Shown: positions 44,430 to 54,318 of the stretch, piece by piece
Layout of the letters: each line of letters starts with the position of its first letter
How positions within the stretch are numbered: the first letter of the stretch is position 1
Origin: Ruminiclostridium herbifermentans
GTDB taxonomy: Bacteria; Bacillota; Clostridia; Acetivibrionales; DSM-1351
NCBI RefSeq assembly: GCF_005473905.2
Contig: NZ_CP061336.1
Location: 4,456,501 to 4,520,500, forward strand
Length of the DNA: 64,000 bases
Direction: 5' to 3'
Program-made: the position numbers and the translations under genes
Notes under the pieces: model-generated
What the model was told of the DNA's origin: nothing
The model's input: only the letters and a program-made list of their open reading frames with translations
Databases searched by the model: none

Positions 44430-45848
44430 CTATTCTAACGTGAAAGATGCTAAGCTTGAACTTCCTGTACCTGTGTAAGTAAAATACAAAGCATGTACAC
44501 CATCTGGAATGGTAATATCTGCAGAATACTCCTTCCAAATATTCGAAAAATCAACGGGTATCTTTCCAAGAGGTGTTCCATTCCAAGATGTTTTAAGCAA
44601 AAATTCACCTTTGCAATATCCACGAACCTTAATTTTAACTCTCTTAATTCCCTCGCATTGGAAATATTTAAAACCTGCTGTAGCAGAATCCTTCATATTA
44701 GCGATATATCCAACTTCCTCGTCTCCATCTCTGCCATCCTGCGTTATCTTTGGAAACTGATGATCCATCCATGCTCCAGTCCAATCAGTATAGATGGACT
44801 CCTCCTTGCAAAATAGGTTGCACGCCAGATAAGCTGGGTATTCTCCACGCCCAATAAGAGGGCCTCCATTCGGACCACAGGAAGTCATTTCAACCTGCGG
44901 AATGGAGCCGTCTTCGCGAAATGTGATTTGCTCAATACAACCCTGACGGCTATAATTTGTTCCATTGGTGTGCCTATGATAAAAAATATACCACTTATCA
45001 TTAATTTCAACTATGCTTCCATGGTTGTTTGCACCATAAAACATAGGCTTTTCTGCTGGCTTGTAAGTGTCAATATTAAGATCACTGTTACTTACAATAA
45101 CTCCTCTATATACAAAGCCCTTAGTTGGGTATTTACTGGTAGCATAACAAAGTTCATGAAAAACAATAGAGGAATAGATAAAATAATATGTATCTCCTTT
45201 TTTCCTTATAGAAGGAGCTTCAAAGAACTCATGCCCTTCATATCCACTGCCTTCACTATAAGGCTCACTTGGGGCTATGAAAACTGGTTCTTCCACAATT
45301 GTGAGCATATCTGGTCCAAGCACCGTTGCCATAGGTCCCTTCCTTGATTTATCTCCTTTTGGGCAAAAGCCAGTATATAAATAGGTCCTATCTCCTTCAG
45401 TGAGGACACCAGGATCGAACTGAGGCTGATCTCCCTCCCTTTCTCCTAAGCGAGTTCCATCAGCATAATGCACATATCCATAAAATTCATACTTGCCTGC
45501 TGGAGTATCACAAACAGCTACCGATACTACGCATACATGATCAAGAACATAATACAAATAATAACGTCCATCAGGTCCTACTGTAACGTCTGGAGCATAG
45601 AGGCACATACTGCCATCAGGATTTAGAGGATCATCCGTTTTTTTATAAATAACACCCTCGTACCGCCAATCAGACAAATCTTCTACAGGTGCAGACCAGC
45701 AAACATAATCATTCAAACAATATACATGCCCGTTAAAACGGTCATGAGAACCATACGCATAGACCCTACCATTAAAAACATATGGCTCAGCATCAGGAAT
45801 ATACTCCCATGAAGGAAGATATGGATTAAGACCTTGCTTTTTTATCAT
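44430..45848 (-). CDS. GH43 glycosidase with C-terminal CBM6-like domain
   Basis: A 472-residue protein; ATG at 45848 chosen for AAGGGAG upstream. Residues 1-320 form the five-bladed propeller; catalytic residues are Asp in IPDAEP, Asp in YAPDVT and Glu in FFEAPS. The C-terminal ~120 residues (GFKYFQCEGIKRVKIKVRGY, WKEYSADITIPDGVHALYF) read as a CBM6-like jelly roll. GH43 enzymes are arabinofuranosidases or xylosidases. No signal peptide, so it works on imported oligosaccharides inside the cell. The promoter region has strong palindromes (45896-45976). Confidence 0.92.
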   Translation of the reverse strand: MIKKQGLNPYLPSWEYIPDAEPYVFNGRVYAYGSHDRFNGHVYCLNDYVCWSAPVEDLSDWRYEGVIYKKTDDPLNPDGSMCLYAPDVTVGPDGRYYLYYVLDHVCVVSVAVCDTPAGKYEFYGYVHYADGTRLGEREGDQPQFDPGVLTEGDRTYLYTGFCPKGDKSRKGPMATVLGPDMLTIVEEPVFIAPSEPYSEGSGYEGHEFFEAPSIRKKGDTYYFIYSSIVFHELCYATSKYPTKGFVYRGVIVSNSDLNIDTYKPAEKPMFYGANNHGSIVEINDKWYIFYHRHTNGTNYSRQGCIEQITFREDGSIPQVEMTSCGPNGGPLIGRGEYPAYLACNLFCKEESIYTDWTGAWMDHQFPKITQDGRDGDEEVGYIANMKDSATAGFKYFQCEGIKRVKIKVRGYCKGEFLLKTSWNGTPLGKIPVDFSNIWKEYSADITIPDGVHALYFTYTGTGSSSLASFTLE

Positions 45849-45895
45849 GTTTTTATACACTCCCTTATATTATTCTTTATTGCAAGTATATTTAC

Positions 45896-45976
45896 AAAGT
45901 CAATTACAATTGGCCAATTATCCGATAATATCAATATCATCTAGAAGGTTTAAATGGTAATTGACTTTAGTCAATT
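45896..45976. promoter_or_regulatory. Palindromic operator cluster upstream of GH43
   Basis: Three overlapping signals: AATTGGCCAATT (45908-45919); AATTGACT-TT-AGTCAATT (45959-45976); and AAAGTCAATTAC (45897-45908) inverted as GTAATTGACTTT (45957-45968). They lie 50-130 bp before the start of the GH43 gene, fitting a sugar-responsive repressor or activator acting through DNA looping. No regulator gene is next door. Confidence 0.6.
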
Positions 45977-46243
45977 TCTATCAGCTAAATATGCACTTAT
46001 CTATGTAGATAGCTGTGGTTGAGGCTACTCCCGCAACTTTCTAACGTAAATTCCAATTAAATTATTCCTTTGATATCATTACATAAGTATACCTCAAATT
46101 AACAACTATATTAAAGAATTGTAATATATTAAAATTGATAAAGCAATGACTAGAGCAAAAAATAGCAGATAAAAACTAAAAAGTACACATTTTTATTAAT
46201 TAAAAATGTGTACAGTTATTAAATAATTGATATATAACTTGTT

Positions 46244-46537
46244 CTACAAGCGTACCTTTTGTTTTGTTTCTCCTTCTATTTTCCCAATTCCATAGCCGTA
46301 ACAAAACGATTGATACATACTTGTTATAATTAATTGATGCAAGCAATTTCTTTCCTCTTCATTGAGCCCAAAGTCCATTGTCCGCATAAAATTCCTAGTC
46401 TTATCCTTTGCAATTATTTTAATTGCTTCCCTTGTTCCCACTAAGTCATTTTCCAGCTTCTCTTTTCCCTGATTAAGATAATCTTTTATAAGATTCTCAA
46501 ATTTTTGTGATGGTGAAACCTTTTTAAGTTCTTCCAT
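46244..46537 (-). CDS. Small helical protein, function unknown
   Basis: A 97-residue charged, helical protein (KENLKK-type N-half; QLIITSMYQSFCYGYGIGKIEG near the end) with AGGAGG before the ATG. No signal peptide, one central Cys. No family recognised; single-gene unit. Confidence 0.6.
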   Translation of the reverse strand: MEELKKVSPSQKFENLIKDYLNQGKEKLENDLVGTREAIKIIAKDKTRNFMRTMDFGLNEEERNCLHQLIITSMYQSFCYGYGIGKIEGETKQKVRL

Positions 46538-46676
46538 TTAGTCCTCCTAGTAATATTTAAGGCAAATACTGTCACCTTATACTCGTTATATTACTAAGTG
46601 TTCCCAATACAGTATTACCTATACATTTATTTGTAAAATAATACTATATATATTGTATTTCCTGCTTAAAAAGCTC

Positions 46677-46898
46677 TTAATCTTTAGAAATATTCTCAGT
46701 GTCAGCCACCAAATTGGACTTAATAATCTTCTTAACACTCTTTTCAAACTTGGTTCTTGCAAGCATAACTTGATGCTCACATCCAACGCACTTTATTCTG
46801 AAATCAGCACCAGTTCGGACAATTTCCCATTGTTTGCTTCCACAAGGGTGTTGTTTCTTCATTTCTACAATATCTCCCAACGCATATTTATCAGGCAT
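46677..46898 (-). CDS. DUF951 family protein
   Basis: A 73-residue protein with AAGGAGG before the ATG. YALGDIVEMKKQHPCGSKQWEIVRTGADFRIKCVGC matches DUF951 (YyzM) of Firmicutes: paired Cys in HPCGS and KCVGC suggest a small metal site. Usually found near parB/rpsF-ychF genes; here it stands near mscS, another typical neighbour. Cytoplasmic, function unknown. Confidence 0.88.
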   Translation of the reverse strand: MPDKYALGDIVEMKKQHPCGSKQWEIVRTGADFRIKCVGCEHQVMLARTKFEKSVKKIIKSNLVADTENISKD

Positions 46899-47139
46899 AT
46901 TTTCCTCCTTAAGTTAAAATAAATATTTATTACTTTAATCTTCTAACTATTTCTTATGCATATAAATGGGTTCCAATTTAATAAATAAAAAGATAATTAG
47001 TTTAACAAAAATAAGTATGTTTACTTGACAACCACCATTAGCAAGTTTAAGCATGTAAAACCTTTTCATTCGATAGTCGGATAGAAATAATGACACAAAT
47101 TAATTAAAATAATCATAACTAATTCTAATATTTTCATAC

Positions 47140-47976
47140 TCAATCATTCTTCAAAATTGTTGACCTATCATAAAATTCCAGTCTATTTTCCTCAAAACTC
47201 TCCTTTAGCTTCATTCTGATACGCCGTTCCACCGCCCATTGCTCATTAGGAAGAGTTTTTGCAACAATTCTCAAATTTATATTATTGTCTGCTAATTCAG
47301 TAATCCCAAGAACTTTAGGATCCTCGGTAAAAATAGTAAACTCCTCTTTTACCTCATCACATACTTTTTGCACTATTTCATTTACCTTTGAAATATTACT
47401 AGAATACGCCACCGGAACATCAACAATAGCCATTTTATTATCTCTTGTATGATTTATAACCCTTTTTATCTCTCCATTAGGGATTATATATAAATCACCG
47501 GTACTGTTTTTTAATCTAGTGACCCTAAGTTCCATACGTTCAACAGTTCCAGTCATATTGTCAATTGTTATCAAATCACCAACTGCAAACTGATCTTCGA
47601 GTAGAATAAAGAAACCTGATATTGTATCCTTAATTAGACTTTGAGCTCCTAACCCTATTGCAACGCCTCCCACACCTGCTGCGGCAAGCACCGCCTTTAA
47701 ATCCAGAATATCAGACAAACTAACTATAACTGCAGCAATATATACAGCATACTTAAATAAACTTATTAATAAAGTACACATAGTATCCAGTCTTTTATCA
47801 TCTAGCTTGTATTTAAATTTTTTTTGCTTTTCAAAAAACTTTTTAATTAAATATCTTCCCAATTTAATTAAAATTGCAGCTATAATAAAAATTAGAAATA
47901 TTTCTATTGCCTTAATGACGGGGATGTGAAACACTCCAAGAGATTCCTTTAATACTTCTTCAAGCTTATTTATCAT
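47140..47976 (-). CDS. mscS: MscS-type mechanosensitive channel
   Basis: A 278-residue protein; ATG at 47976 chosen for CGGAGG upstream. Three N-terminal helices; TM3 is the Gly/Ala-rich pore helix (LAAAGVGGVAIGLGAQSLIKD); then the beta domain (FAVGDLITIDNMTGTVERMELRVTRLKNSTGDLYIIPNG) and C-terminal cage. It releases solutes when membrane tension rises after osmotic downshock. Single gene. Confidence 0.93.
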   Translation of the reverse strand: MINKLEEVLKESLGVFHIPVIKAIEIFLIFIIAAILIKLGRYLIKKFFEKQKKFKYKLDDKRLDTMCTLLISLFKYAVYIAAVIVSLSDILDLKAVLAAAGVGGVAIGLGAQSLIKDTISGFFILLEDQFAVGDLITIDNMTGTVERMELRVTRLKNSTGDLYIIPNGEIKRVINHTRDNKMAIVDVPVAYSSNISKVNEIVQKVCDEVKEEFTIFTEDPKVLGITELADNNINLRIVAKTLPNEQWAVERRIRMKLKESFEENRLEFYDRSTILKND

Positions 47977-48063
47977 AAACAACCTCCGATATGCTGCTTA
48001 ATATAAAATACTTGTAACTAAATCTTAACTAAAATGTTCAATAATCTACAATTGAATATTATT

Positions 48064-48780
48064 TTAACATACAGAAACAAGCCTTTCAAATAGCTTTAAG
48101 TGCGTACTATCTCTTCTCCATAAATTTTCAGGGTGCCACTGTACTCCCAAGACAAACTTTTTACCTTCATGGCTTATTGCCTCAATAATCCCATCATCTG
48201 AAAGTGCATTAACGGTGAATCCAGGAGCAATTTCATTAACTGCCTGATGATGAAATGAATTTACTTTTAATGTGTTCGTTCCAAAAATTTTGTGTAAGCA
48301 AGTTTTGCTTATGATATTAATATTATGTATTTGGAACCATCTAGGAGCCTGCTGGTTGTGTTTCAGCAGCTTCTTATCAGTATTATTCTCAGCATATATA
48401 TCCTGAAAGATACTGCCACCTGCTGCAATATTAATAACCTGTATTCCCCTGCAAATACCTAATATAGGCTTATCCATCGCTATAGCCTGCCTTGCAATAA
48501 ATATTTCCATACTATCCCGAATGGGCGAAATTTCATTAGCATAGGGCATGTTATCCTTACCAAAATAAGTAGCATCTACATCAGGCCCCCCTGAAAAAAT
48601 AATCCCATCACATATATTCAGGTACTCAACCCACATTGCTTTTTCCTCAGTAGCCGGAATTATTATTGGTACTGCTCCGCATTTTATAACCGCATCATAA
48701 TAGTCCTCTTTCATGGTACTAATACCCTTCTCGAAATCAAATGCCGCCGTAATACCAATAACTGCCCTTCCATTTTTCAT
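48064..48780 (-). CDS. Gamma-glutamyl-GABA hydrolase-like class I amidotransferase
   Basis: A 238-residue protein; ATG at 48780 chosen for AAGGGG upstream. The peptidase C26 fold is clear: nucleophile Cys in GICRGIQVIN, His in VQWHPE, with SGGPDV and the substrate loop HHQAVNE. Members hydrolyse gamma-glutamyl bonds, e.g. PuuD in putrescine breakdown. No putrescine genes adjoin, so the substrate is open. Confidence 0.88.
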   Translation of the reverse strand: MKNGRAVIGITAAFDFEKGISTMKEDYYDAVIKCGAVPIIIPATEEKAMWVEYLNICDGIIFSGGPDVDATYFGKDNMPYANEISPIRDSMEIFIARQAIAMDKPILGICRGIQVINIAAGGSIFQDIYAENNTDKKLLKHNQQAPRWFQIHNINIISKTCLHKIFGTNTLKVNSFHHQAVNEIAPGFTVNALSDDGIIEAISHEGKKFVLGVQWHPENLWRRDSTHLKLFERLVSVC

Positions 48781-48861
48781 AAAAATCACCCCTTCTACAA
48801 AAGTTATTGGTTAAAGATATTTGTTTGAATTTCTTTCACTCAATCTAGCATAATTCGATAA

Positions 48862-48896
48862 AAAAACGGCCTTCCTATAATCAGGAAACCCGTTTT
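48862..48896 (-). terminator. Terminator after rubredoxin
   Basis: AAACGG/CCGTTT stem with an inner TTCCT/AGGAA pairing and a run of at least six Ts on the minus strand, 15 bp after the rubredoxin stop. Confidence 0.7.
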
Positions 48897-48911
48897 CAGT
48901 AGTTTAAAAAA

Positions 48912-49070
48912 TTATTGTTTTTCAAATGAATCCTTACCTACTCCGCAAACTGGACATACCCAATCTTCTGGAATATCCTCAAAAGCTGTACCAGGTGCTA
49001 TGCCACCATCTGGATCTCCTTCTGCAGGATCATAAACATAACCACATACACTACAAACGTATTTATCCAT
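48912..49070 (-). CDS. Rubredoxin
   Basis: A 52-residue protein ([20 protein letters not shown]...[18 protein letters not shown]), a normal rubredoxin length. The two CxxCG knuckles (Cys6/9 and Cys39/42) bind one iron. RBS AAGGAG. It carries single electrons in the cytoplasm, in anaerobes often to oxygen or peroxide reductases; no such partner gene is next to it. Single gene with its own terminator. Confidence 0.95.
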   Translation of the reverse strand: MDKYVCSVCGYVYDPAEGDPDGGIAPGTAFEDIPEDWVCPVCGVGKDSFEKQ

Positions 49071-49212
49071 TTTCTATTTCTCCTTGTTAATTTAGTTTAT
49101 TGATCATCGCAAATAAGTGCGTTGACTCCAATAATATATATTCCCACTTTTTATCTTAGATAACATCTTTTTTCGAAATATTTTCATTTTTTTATAAAAT
49201 ACTTATACTCCC

Positions 49213-49728
49213 TTAATATCTCCTATTTTTAACAATAATCAACACTCCACCTAAAACAAGTATTATAGGTATCAGATATGTCTGTAAAAATGAAATTCTT
49301 CCTAATTGAACTGCAAAGAATATTAAAGACAAGCCACCCAAAATAAAAACTGGAATTAAAAGTCCTTTTTCTTTTGTGCCGAAAATGTATAGTTCAAACA
49401 AGCCTACTGCCACTGCCAAAATAAATCCTGGCCATAAATAACCCCATAAATGAAATAGAGTTGACAACTGACAGGTAATGCCGCTAACTAGCAGTATTCC
49501 TCCTGGAACAAGTACTCCAGCATCTGACGTCTTAGCTGCAAAAAATGAATACTGAAATGTTAATCCAATAACTATAAGTATCATCGGCCAGAAATGAGCA
49601 AAAAGAAAACCGATATCAAAGATATTAAAATAAATTTCGAAAATTCCAGTATTGTCTAGGAAATAAAGAATACCTAATATAATAAGTATTACTCCTACAA
49701 TCATAGTTCCTTTGCGTTTATTACTCAT
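49213..49728 (-). CDS. Membrane protein, LiaI/LiaF-TM-like
   Basis: A 171-residue protein; ATG at 49728 chosen for GGGAGG upstream. Four to five membrane helices with short loops. The repeat of ILIILGILYFLDNTGIF and PMILIVIGL resembles the DUF5668/LiaF transmembrane domain found in envelope-stress proteins, but lacks the LiaF C-terminal domain. Function unknown. 49729-50048 is AT-rich and empty. Confidence 0.65.
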   Translation of the reverse strand: MSNKRKGTMIVGVILIILGILYFLDNTGIFEIYFNIFDIGFLFAHFWPMILIVIGLTFQYSFFAAKTSDAGVLVPGGILLVSGITCQLSTLFHLWGYLWPGFILAVAVGLFELYIFGTKEKGLLIPVFILGGLSLIFFAVQLGRISFLQTYLIPIILVLGGVLIIVKNRRY

Positions 49729-50048
49729 ATTATTAACCTCCCGCCATATACAAGGCATAAATAATTAAATAGTAGAGAGCTATGCAACTTGCTATGCCCC
49801 CATGTGTGCAAACACATTACAAATAAAGGTGAAAAGCCATATATTAACTTTATGTGCTTGACAATGCGCCATATTCGCAAAGATGCTACTTACTAGCCAG
49901 TCACCTTATGTCTATAAACAAATTACCATATAGATGTAAATTAGCTTTAACAAAAGCCTGTTCCAATCATTGTAAGCATTTGTTTTATACTATATTATAA
50001 GGTTAATAATTTAAAAAGTCTGAAATTTTTTTATCTAAGTTAAAAGAA

Positions 50049-50657
50049 CTAAAGTGACTCTACTTTTGATATGCTTTTTCTAAGATCTTCTCTCTGAATT
50101 CGCCAAATTGTATAACGTATTCCACTTGAAATGATGTCAGCAATTTTCATTACAGTACAAAGTCTGGTATTTTGCAGAGTTATAAAATCCATAAACCCAC
50201 TAAAATTGACTATTCCAGTAATGTGCATATTCCCAATAGGCTGTAAGTCTTTATTAACAGCAGACCCTGGTTTTATTGCACCCTTTCCTACTGTGATATG
50301 TCCTACATGCTCTATTCTTCCTAAAGATGCATCTATTGCAATAATAAATGGCATTTCATACTTTTTAAATATCAAATTTGTAGTCTCAGATAGATTTTTC
50401 GCATGAACTGGATTTTCTAAATTACCATACACATGAACATTACCATATTTCATTTCTCTCAGTTTATGCCCAATAATAGGACCCAAGCTATCTCCTGTTG
50501 ACCTATCAGAACCAATACATACAAAAACTATATCACTATATATATTAGTTTTGCAGTTAATTATAGTTTGATATAATGCTTCTGAAAATACTGCAAATGC
50601 ATTTTTACTCATTGCATCAATATAAGTTAGATTGGATGTTTTTGCGCTAAAACTCAT
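50049..50657 (-). CDS. yyaC: Sporulation protein YyaC
   Basis: A 202-residue protein of the DUF1256/YyaC family, related to the spore protease GPR. FVCIGSDRSTGDSLGP and FIIAIDASLG are the conserved motifs; GKGAIKPGSAVNKDLQPIGNMHITGIVN completes the fold. GGTGGTG precedes the ATG. Conserved among endospore formers, so it supports a spore-forming host. Role in sporulation not defined. Confidence 0.9.
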   Translation of the reverse strand: MSFSAKTSNLTYIDAMSKNAFAVFSEALYQTIINCKTNIYSDIVFVCIGSDRSTGDSLGPIIGHKLREMKYGNVHVYGNLENPVHAKNLSETTNLIFKKYEMPFIIAIDASLGRIEHVGHITVGKGAIKPGSAVNKDLQPIGNMHITGIVNFSGFMDFITLQNTRLCTVMKIADIISSGIRYTIWRIQREDLRKSISKVESL

Positions 50658-50854
50658 CTTTTACACCACCAATACTTTTTTGTATAAAATATAATTCACA
50701 TTTAATCTCTAGTATTATTGACAAATATTGTATATAATATAACTTTCATAAATTAGCCAGTTCTAAATTTAGATAACTATGTTAAAATATAAATAGTCTC
50801 ATTATTATGTATGTTGCAATTTAAAATATATTCATACTAGAAGGGTTGATAATT

Positions 50855-51979
50855 TTGCCTTACAGGTTAAGAAAGAAAATAGGACCATCCGCTTGCACTT
50901 TTATCGAAGAAGTAATTGACGGAATGCAGGATTGGGTTAGGGTAATAGACCACGAGGATAATATTATATTTGTAAATAAATCAATGCGAGAAGCTATTGG
51001 TATGGATATTGTCGGGCAAAAATGTTATGAGGTTTTAGGCAGGACATCTCCTTGTCAAAATTGTATTTCTAAAAGGGATCTGCCAAATTGGTCTCGTTGC
51101 AAAGAAGAAATAATAAACGGTCGTATTTTTTCTGTAAGCAGTTCTCCCTTCAGGAGTGCTGATGGTACAACAGAATATGCTGTTATAGAGGTACTTCACG
51201 ATATTACAGAAATAAAAGAAATGAGTCAAAAGATCGCAATTCAGAACGAAAAATTAAAAGAAGATTTAATTTTGGCTAAAAGAGTGCAAAGAAGCCTACT
51301 ACCCAAAAATACCTTACAATATGATAAGGCTACCTTTAACTTTATTTATAGACCTTGTGAAACCTTGGGCGGAGATTTTACTAATTTCTTCAAAATTGAC
51401 GATGAGCATATTGGTGTATACATTGCAGATGTATCTGGACATGGTGTAGCAGCATCTATGCTAACTATGTTTTTAAATACTGCACTAGATAAAACAGAAA
51501 AATCTCCTTCAAAGGTCTTAACGCAGCTTTATACTAGTTATAATAAAAATAAATTTTTTAGTGAGTTATACATATCTATTTTTTATATAGTTATAAATAT
51601 AAAAGAATATACAATGACATACTCAAATGCCGGTTTAAATGTATGTCCTATAATATTTTCAGGAACTGATTTTACAATACTCAGATCGGCCGGAATTCCA
51701 ATCAGTAATTGGGTTGAAAATCCGGAATATCATGATCAAACTATTAGTATAAAGCCTAAAGACAACCTATTTCTTTATACCGATGGAATAATAGAGATTA
51801 GAAATACCGAAAAACAGCAATTTGGAGAGGAACGATTATTAAATCATATGTTAAATTCTGATTTGCCACCAGCACAGAGGCTTTCACAATTAATTGATAA
51901 AGCTATTTCCTTTTCCAATAGCATTAATCCGAACGATATTAAGGACGATATAACCGTTGCCCTAGTAGAAATAAAATAG
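50855..51979 (+). CDS. PAS-domain PP2C-type (SpoIIE-like) serine phosphatase
   Basis: A 374-residue protein; TTG at 50855 chosen because AGAAGGG then stands at good distance (an in-frame TTG at 50846 touches it). Residues ~15-120 form a PAS domain (GMQDWVRVIDHEDNIIFVNKSM) with a CYEVLGRTSPCQNC segment whose Cys residues could bind metal or haem. Residues ~140-165 are a signalling helix. The rest is the SpoIIE phosphatase: LGGDFTNFF, YIADVSGHGVAASM, YTDGIIE, DDITVALVEI. It likely dephosphorylates an anti-anti-sigma factor in response to a redox or small-molecule cue; no sigma gene adjoins. Confidence 0.88.
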   Translation: MPYRLRKKIGPSACTFIEEVIDGMQDWVRVIDHEDNIIFVNKSMREAIGMDIVGQKCYEVLGRTSPCQNCISKRDLPNWSRCKEEIINGRIFSVSSSPFRSADGTTEYAVIEVLHDITEIKEMSQKIAIQNEKLKEDLILAKRVQRSLLPKNTLQYDKATFNFIYRPCETLGGDFTNFFKIDDEHIGVYIADVSGHGVAASMLTMFLNTALDKTEKSPSKVLTQLYTSYNKNKFFSELYISIFYIVINIKEYTMTYSNAGLNVCPIIFSGTDFTILRSAGIPISNWVENPEYHDQTISIKPKDNLFLYTDGIIEIRNTEKQQFGEERLLNHMLNSDLPPAQRLSQLIDKAISFSNSINPNDIKDDITVALVEIK

Positions 51980-52122
51980 TGTAGTAATAAAATAGTTAGA
52001 AATAAAATAGTGCAGATTAGAATGCTTTTTGCATATATATTATATTGAATGTGAATTTAAGAAGACATATTTTTTCTTAAATATGGTATGTCACAAAAAT
52101 AAAAAATAAGGAAGTGCGTATT

Positions 52123-52935
52123 TTGTTACCAAAAGAAACTGAACAAATAATAGATCAGTATAGATCTGAAGGGTATATTATTCCTCATCCTTCATTAATT
52201 AAGACTCCTGAACAAATAGAGGGAATTCGAGAAAGCGGAAAAATAACCACTCAAATTTTAGATTTAGTTGAGAAAGAAATAAAACCGGGTATGACAACAG
52301 CAGAAGTAGATAAACTAGTCTATGATTATACAATTGCCCATAATGCAATTCCTGCACCGCTAAATTATATGGGATTCCCTAAAAGTGTCTGTCTGTCAAT
52401 TAACGATGTTGTCTGTCATGGTATCCCAGATGACAAAACAGTACTAAAATCAGGTGATATTGTTAATGTAGATGTATCCACAATTTTAAATGGATATTTT
52501 TCAGATGCCAGCAGAATGTTTATGATTGGCAATGTTTCTCCATCTGCCAAGGCATTGGTTCAAACTGCAAAAGAATGCCTTGAAATTGGAACAAAACAAG
52601 TAAGACCTTTTAATTCAACAAATGAAATTGGCCGTGCAATTGAACCCTATGCAAACCAGAGAGGATATACAGTAGTTAGAGATTTAGGCGGACATGGAGT
52701 GGGTCTCAAATTCCATGAAGACCCCCATATTGACCACTTTGCTAAGCGTAATAAGGGAGTCTTGATGCTACCGGGCATGGTATTTACAATTGAGCCCATG
52801 ATAAATGCAGGCGGTTACTCTGTCAAAGTGGCAAAAGACAACTGGACTGTCACCACCAGAGATGGCTCGCTATCTGCCCAATGGGAATATACAATAGCAG
52901 TTACTAAGGACGGTTATGAGATACTTGCGCAGTAA
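52123..52935 (+). CDS. map: Methionine aminopeptidase, type I
   Basis: A 270-residue protein; TTG at 52123 chosen for AAGGAAG eight bases upstream. The five metal ligands are present in the usual context: VDVSTILNGYFSDASR (two Asp), GGHGVG (His), FTIEPM (Glu), and QWEYTI (Glu); VCHGIPDD is the substrate His. It removes the start Met of new proteins. The ~40-residue N-terminal extension is longer than E. coli MetAP. Converges with hypB and overlaps its end by 32 bp. Confidence 0.93.
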   Translation: MLPKETEQIIDQYRSEGYIIPHPSLIKTPEQIEGIRESGKITTQILDLVEKEIKPGMTTAEVDKLVYDYTIAHNAIPAPLNYMGFPKSVCLSINDVVCHGIPDDKTVLKSGDIVNVDVSTILNGYFSDASRMFMIGNVSPSAKALVQTAKECLEIGTKQVRPFNSTNEIGRAIEPYANQRGYTVVRDLGGHGVGLKFHEDPHIDHFAKRNKGVLMLPGMVFTIEPMINAGGYSVKVAKDNWTVTTRDGSLSAQWEYTIAVTKDGYEILAQ

Positions 52936-53563
52936 GCATCCACTGCGCAAGTTTATCTATTCCTTCTCCTGTTTTGCAGGATATTTCAATAACCTCCGCA
53001 TTTTCATTTAGTGCCTTAACACCCTTGTAAAAACTGTCTTTATCAAAATCTATATAGGGCATTAAATCAATTTTATTCAATACAACTATGTCCGCAGCTT
53101 CAAACATAGAGGTATACTTGTAAGGTTTGTCATGTCCCTCTGGAACACTTGCAATAACCATCTTAATTCCCTCGCCTAAATCAAAGGAGGAAGGGCAAAC
53201 TAGATTTCCTACATTCTCTATAAATAATATAGCGCCTTCTTTTAAATCAAGACTTTCAACTGCACTTTTTATCATATTAGCATCAAGATGGCAGCCTCCC
53301 CCAGTATTAATTTGAACTACAGGGTTTCCAAGCTTATCTATCTTTTCAGCATCTATACTAGAAGCAATGTCACCTTCTACAACCGCTACATGAGCCTTAT
53401 CTCCAAATGCATCAATCAATTTCATTATAGTGCTTGTTTTACCTGAGCCAGGTGAAGCCATTATATTCACGGCTTTAATCCCTTTAGAACGAAAATAATC
53501 TCTGTTTTCTTCTGCAAGCTTTTGATTTGCATGCATAATGTTTTTCATCACTTTTATCTCCAT
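52904..53563 (-). CDS. hypB: Hydrogenase/urease nickel insertion GTPase HypB
   Basis: A 219-residue protein; TTGGAGG precedes the ATG. P-loop ASPGSGKTS, EGDIASS, INTGGGCHLD (Cys and His of the dimer-interface metal site), ENVGNLVCP, NKIDL. It lacks the N-terminal His-rich nickel store of some HypB proteins. It delivers nickel with HypA to the large subunit, here presumably EchE. It lies 410 bp after hypA on the same strand, behind the hypA terminator, so has its own promoter. Confidence 0.94.
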   Translation of the reverse strand: MEIKVMKNIMHANQKLAEENRDYFRSKGIKAVNIMASPGSGKTSTIMKLIDAFGDKAHVAVVEGDIASSIDAEKIDKLGNPVVQINTGGGCHLDANMIKSAVESLDLKEGAILFIENVGNLVCPSSFDLGEGIKMVIASVPEGHDKPYKYTSMFEAADIVVLNKIDLMPYIDFDKDSFYKGVKALNENAEVIEISCKTGEGIDKLAQWMLTAQVSHNRP

Positions 53564-53907
53564 GTGTTACCTCCAATTCATCCAATTAGTATTTTTTTAT
53601 TGCGTCAGCATAATTTATTCAATATTTTTATATATTGGTATTAGCTATAAGTATAATACCAAGATAAGCCGCCTTTTGTTTTATAGTAGCGTAAGTACTT
53701 GCTAAATAGCCGTAGCTATTACAACATCAATTTCGGCTGCAATCCATTTAGTATATTGTATAGATAAGCTATTTAAACAATTACTCATAAAGTATATAGT
53801 TTTTCGTTTTAACAGCCCTCCATAAAAATATCTTTCAAAGGCAAGCCGTAAATTAACTTTAGTCAGAGCATATGCAGTTCTGCTATATATTATTCAAATA
53901 AAACATA

Positions 53908-53960
53908 AACACACTCCTATTCCATCTAATACTTTGTAAAGTGAACCCGGAGTGTGTTTA
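53908..53960 (-). terminator. Terminator of the ech-hypA operon
   Basis: Perfect 11-bp stem AAACACACTCC/GGAGTGTGTTT just after the hypA stop. 53564-53907 between it and hypB holds a TTGGTATTA/TAATACCAA inverted repeat (~53634) and no gene. Confidence 0.8.
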
Positions 53961-53976
53961 GAGAATTACATAATAA

Positions 53977-54318
53977 TTATTCAATTTCTATGCTTTCTAT
54001 ATAAAACTCTTTTCCTATATCTGTTGGAGTGCCAAGACCACCACATTTGGGGCAATCAAACCCCTTAGGCGGTTTAATAAAAACCTCTCCACAGTCCTTG
54101 CATTTAAATTCAGCCTTTACCCTTTTAAATATAAGCTTAGCACCTTGTGCAATGGTTCCTTCACTCATAATATCAAAATACATTTGTACAGAATCATCTA
54201 TTATAGTTGATAAGTCACCAATTACAAGCCGAATCTCTAATATCTTAGAAGCATTTGCTTTGTTCGCTTCTTCTACAGCCGTTCTGACCATAGACTGTGT
54301 TACCGCATACTCATGCAT
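53977..54318 (-). CDS. hypA: Hydrogenase nickel incorporation protein HypA
   Basis: A 113-residue protein. ATG at 54318 chosen so it begins MHEYAVTQ; His2 is the nickel ligand in this family. It overlaps the echF stop (ATGCATGA), so it is translationally coupled. Zinc site CKDC...CPKC. Partner of HypB in nickel delivery; being last in the ech operon ties it to Ech maturation. Confidence 0.94.
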   Translation of the reverse strand: MHEYAVTQSMVRTAVEEANKANASKILEIRLVIGDLSTIIDDSVQMYFDIMSEGTIAQGAKLIFKRVKAEFKCKDCGEVFIKPPKGFDCPKCGGLGTPTDIGKEFYIESIEIE

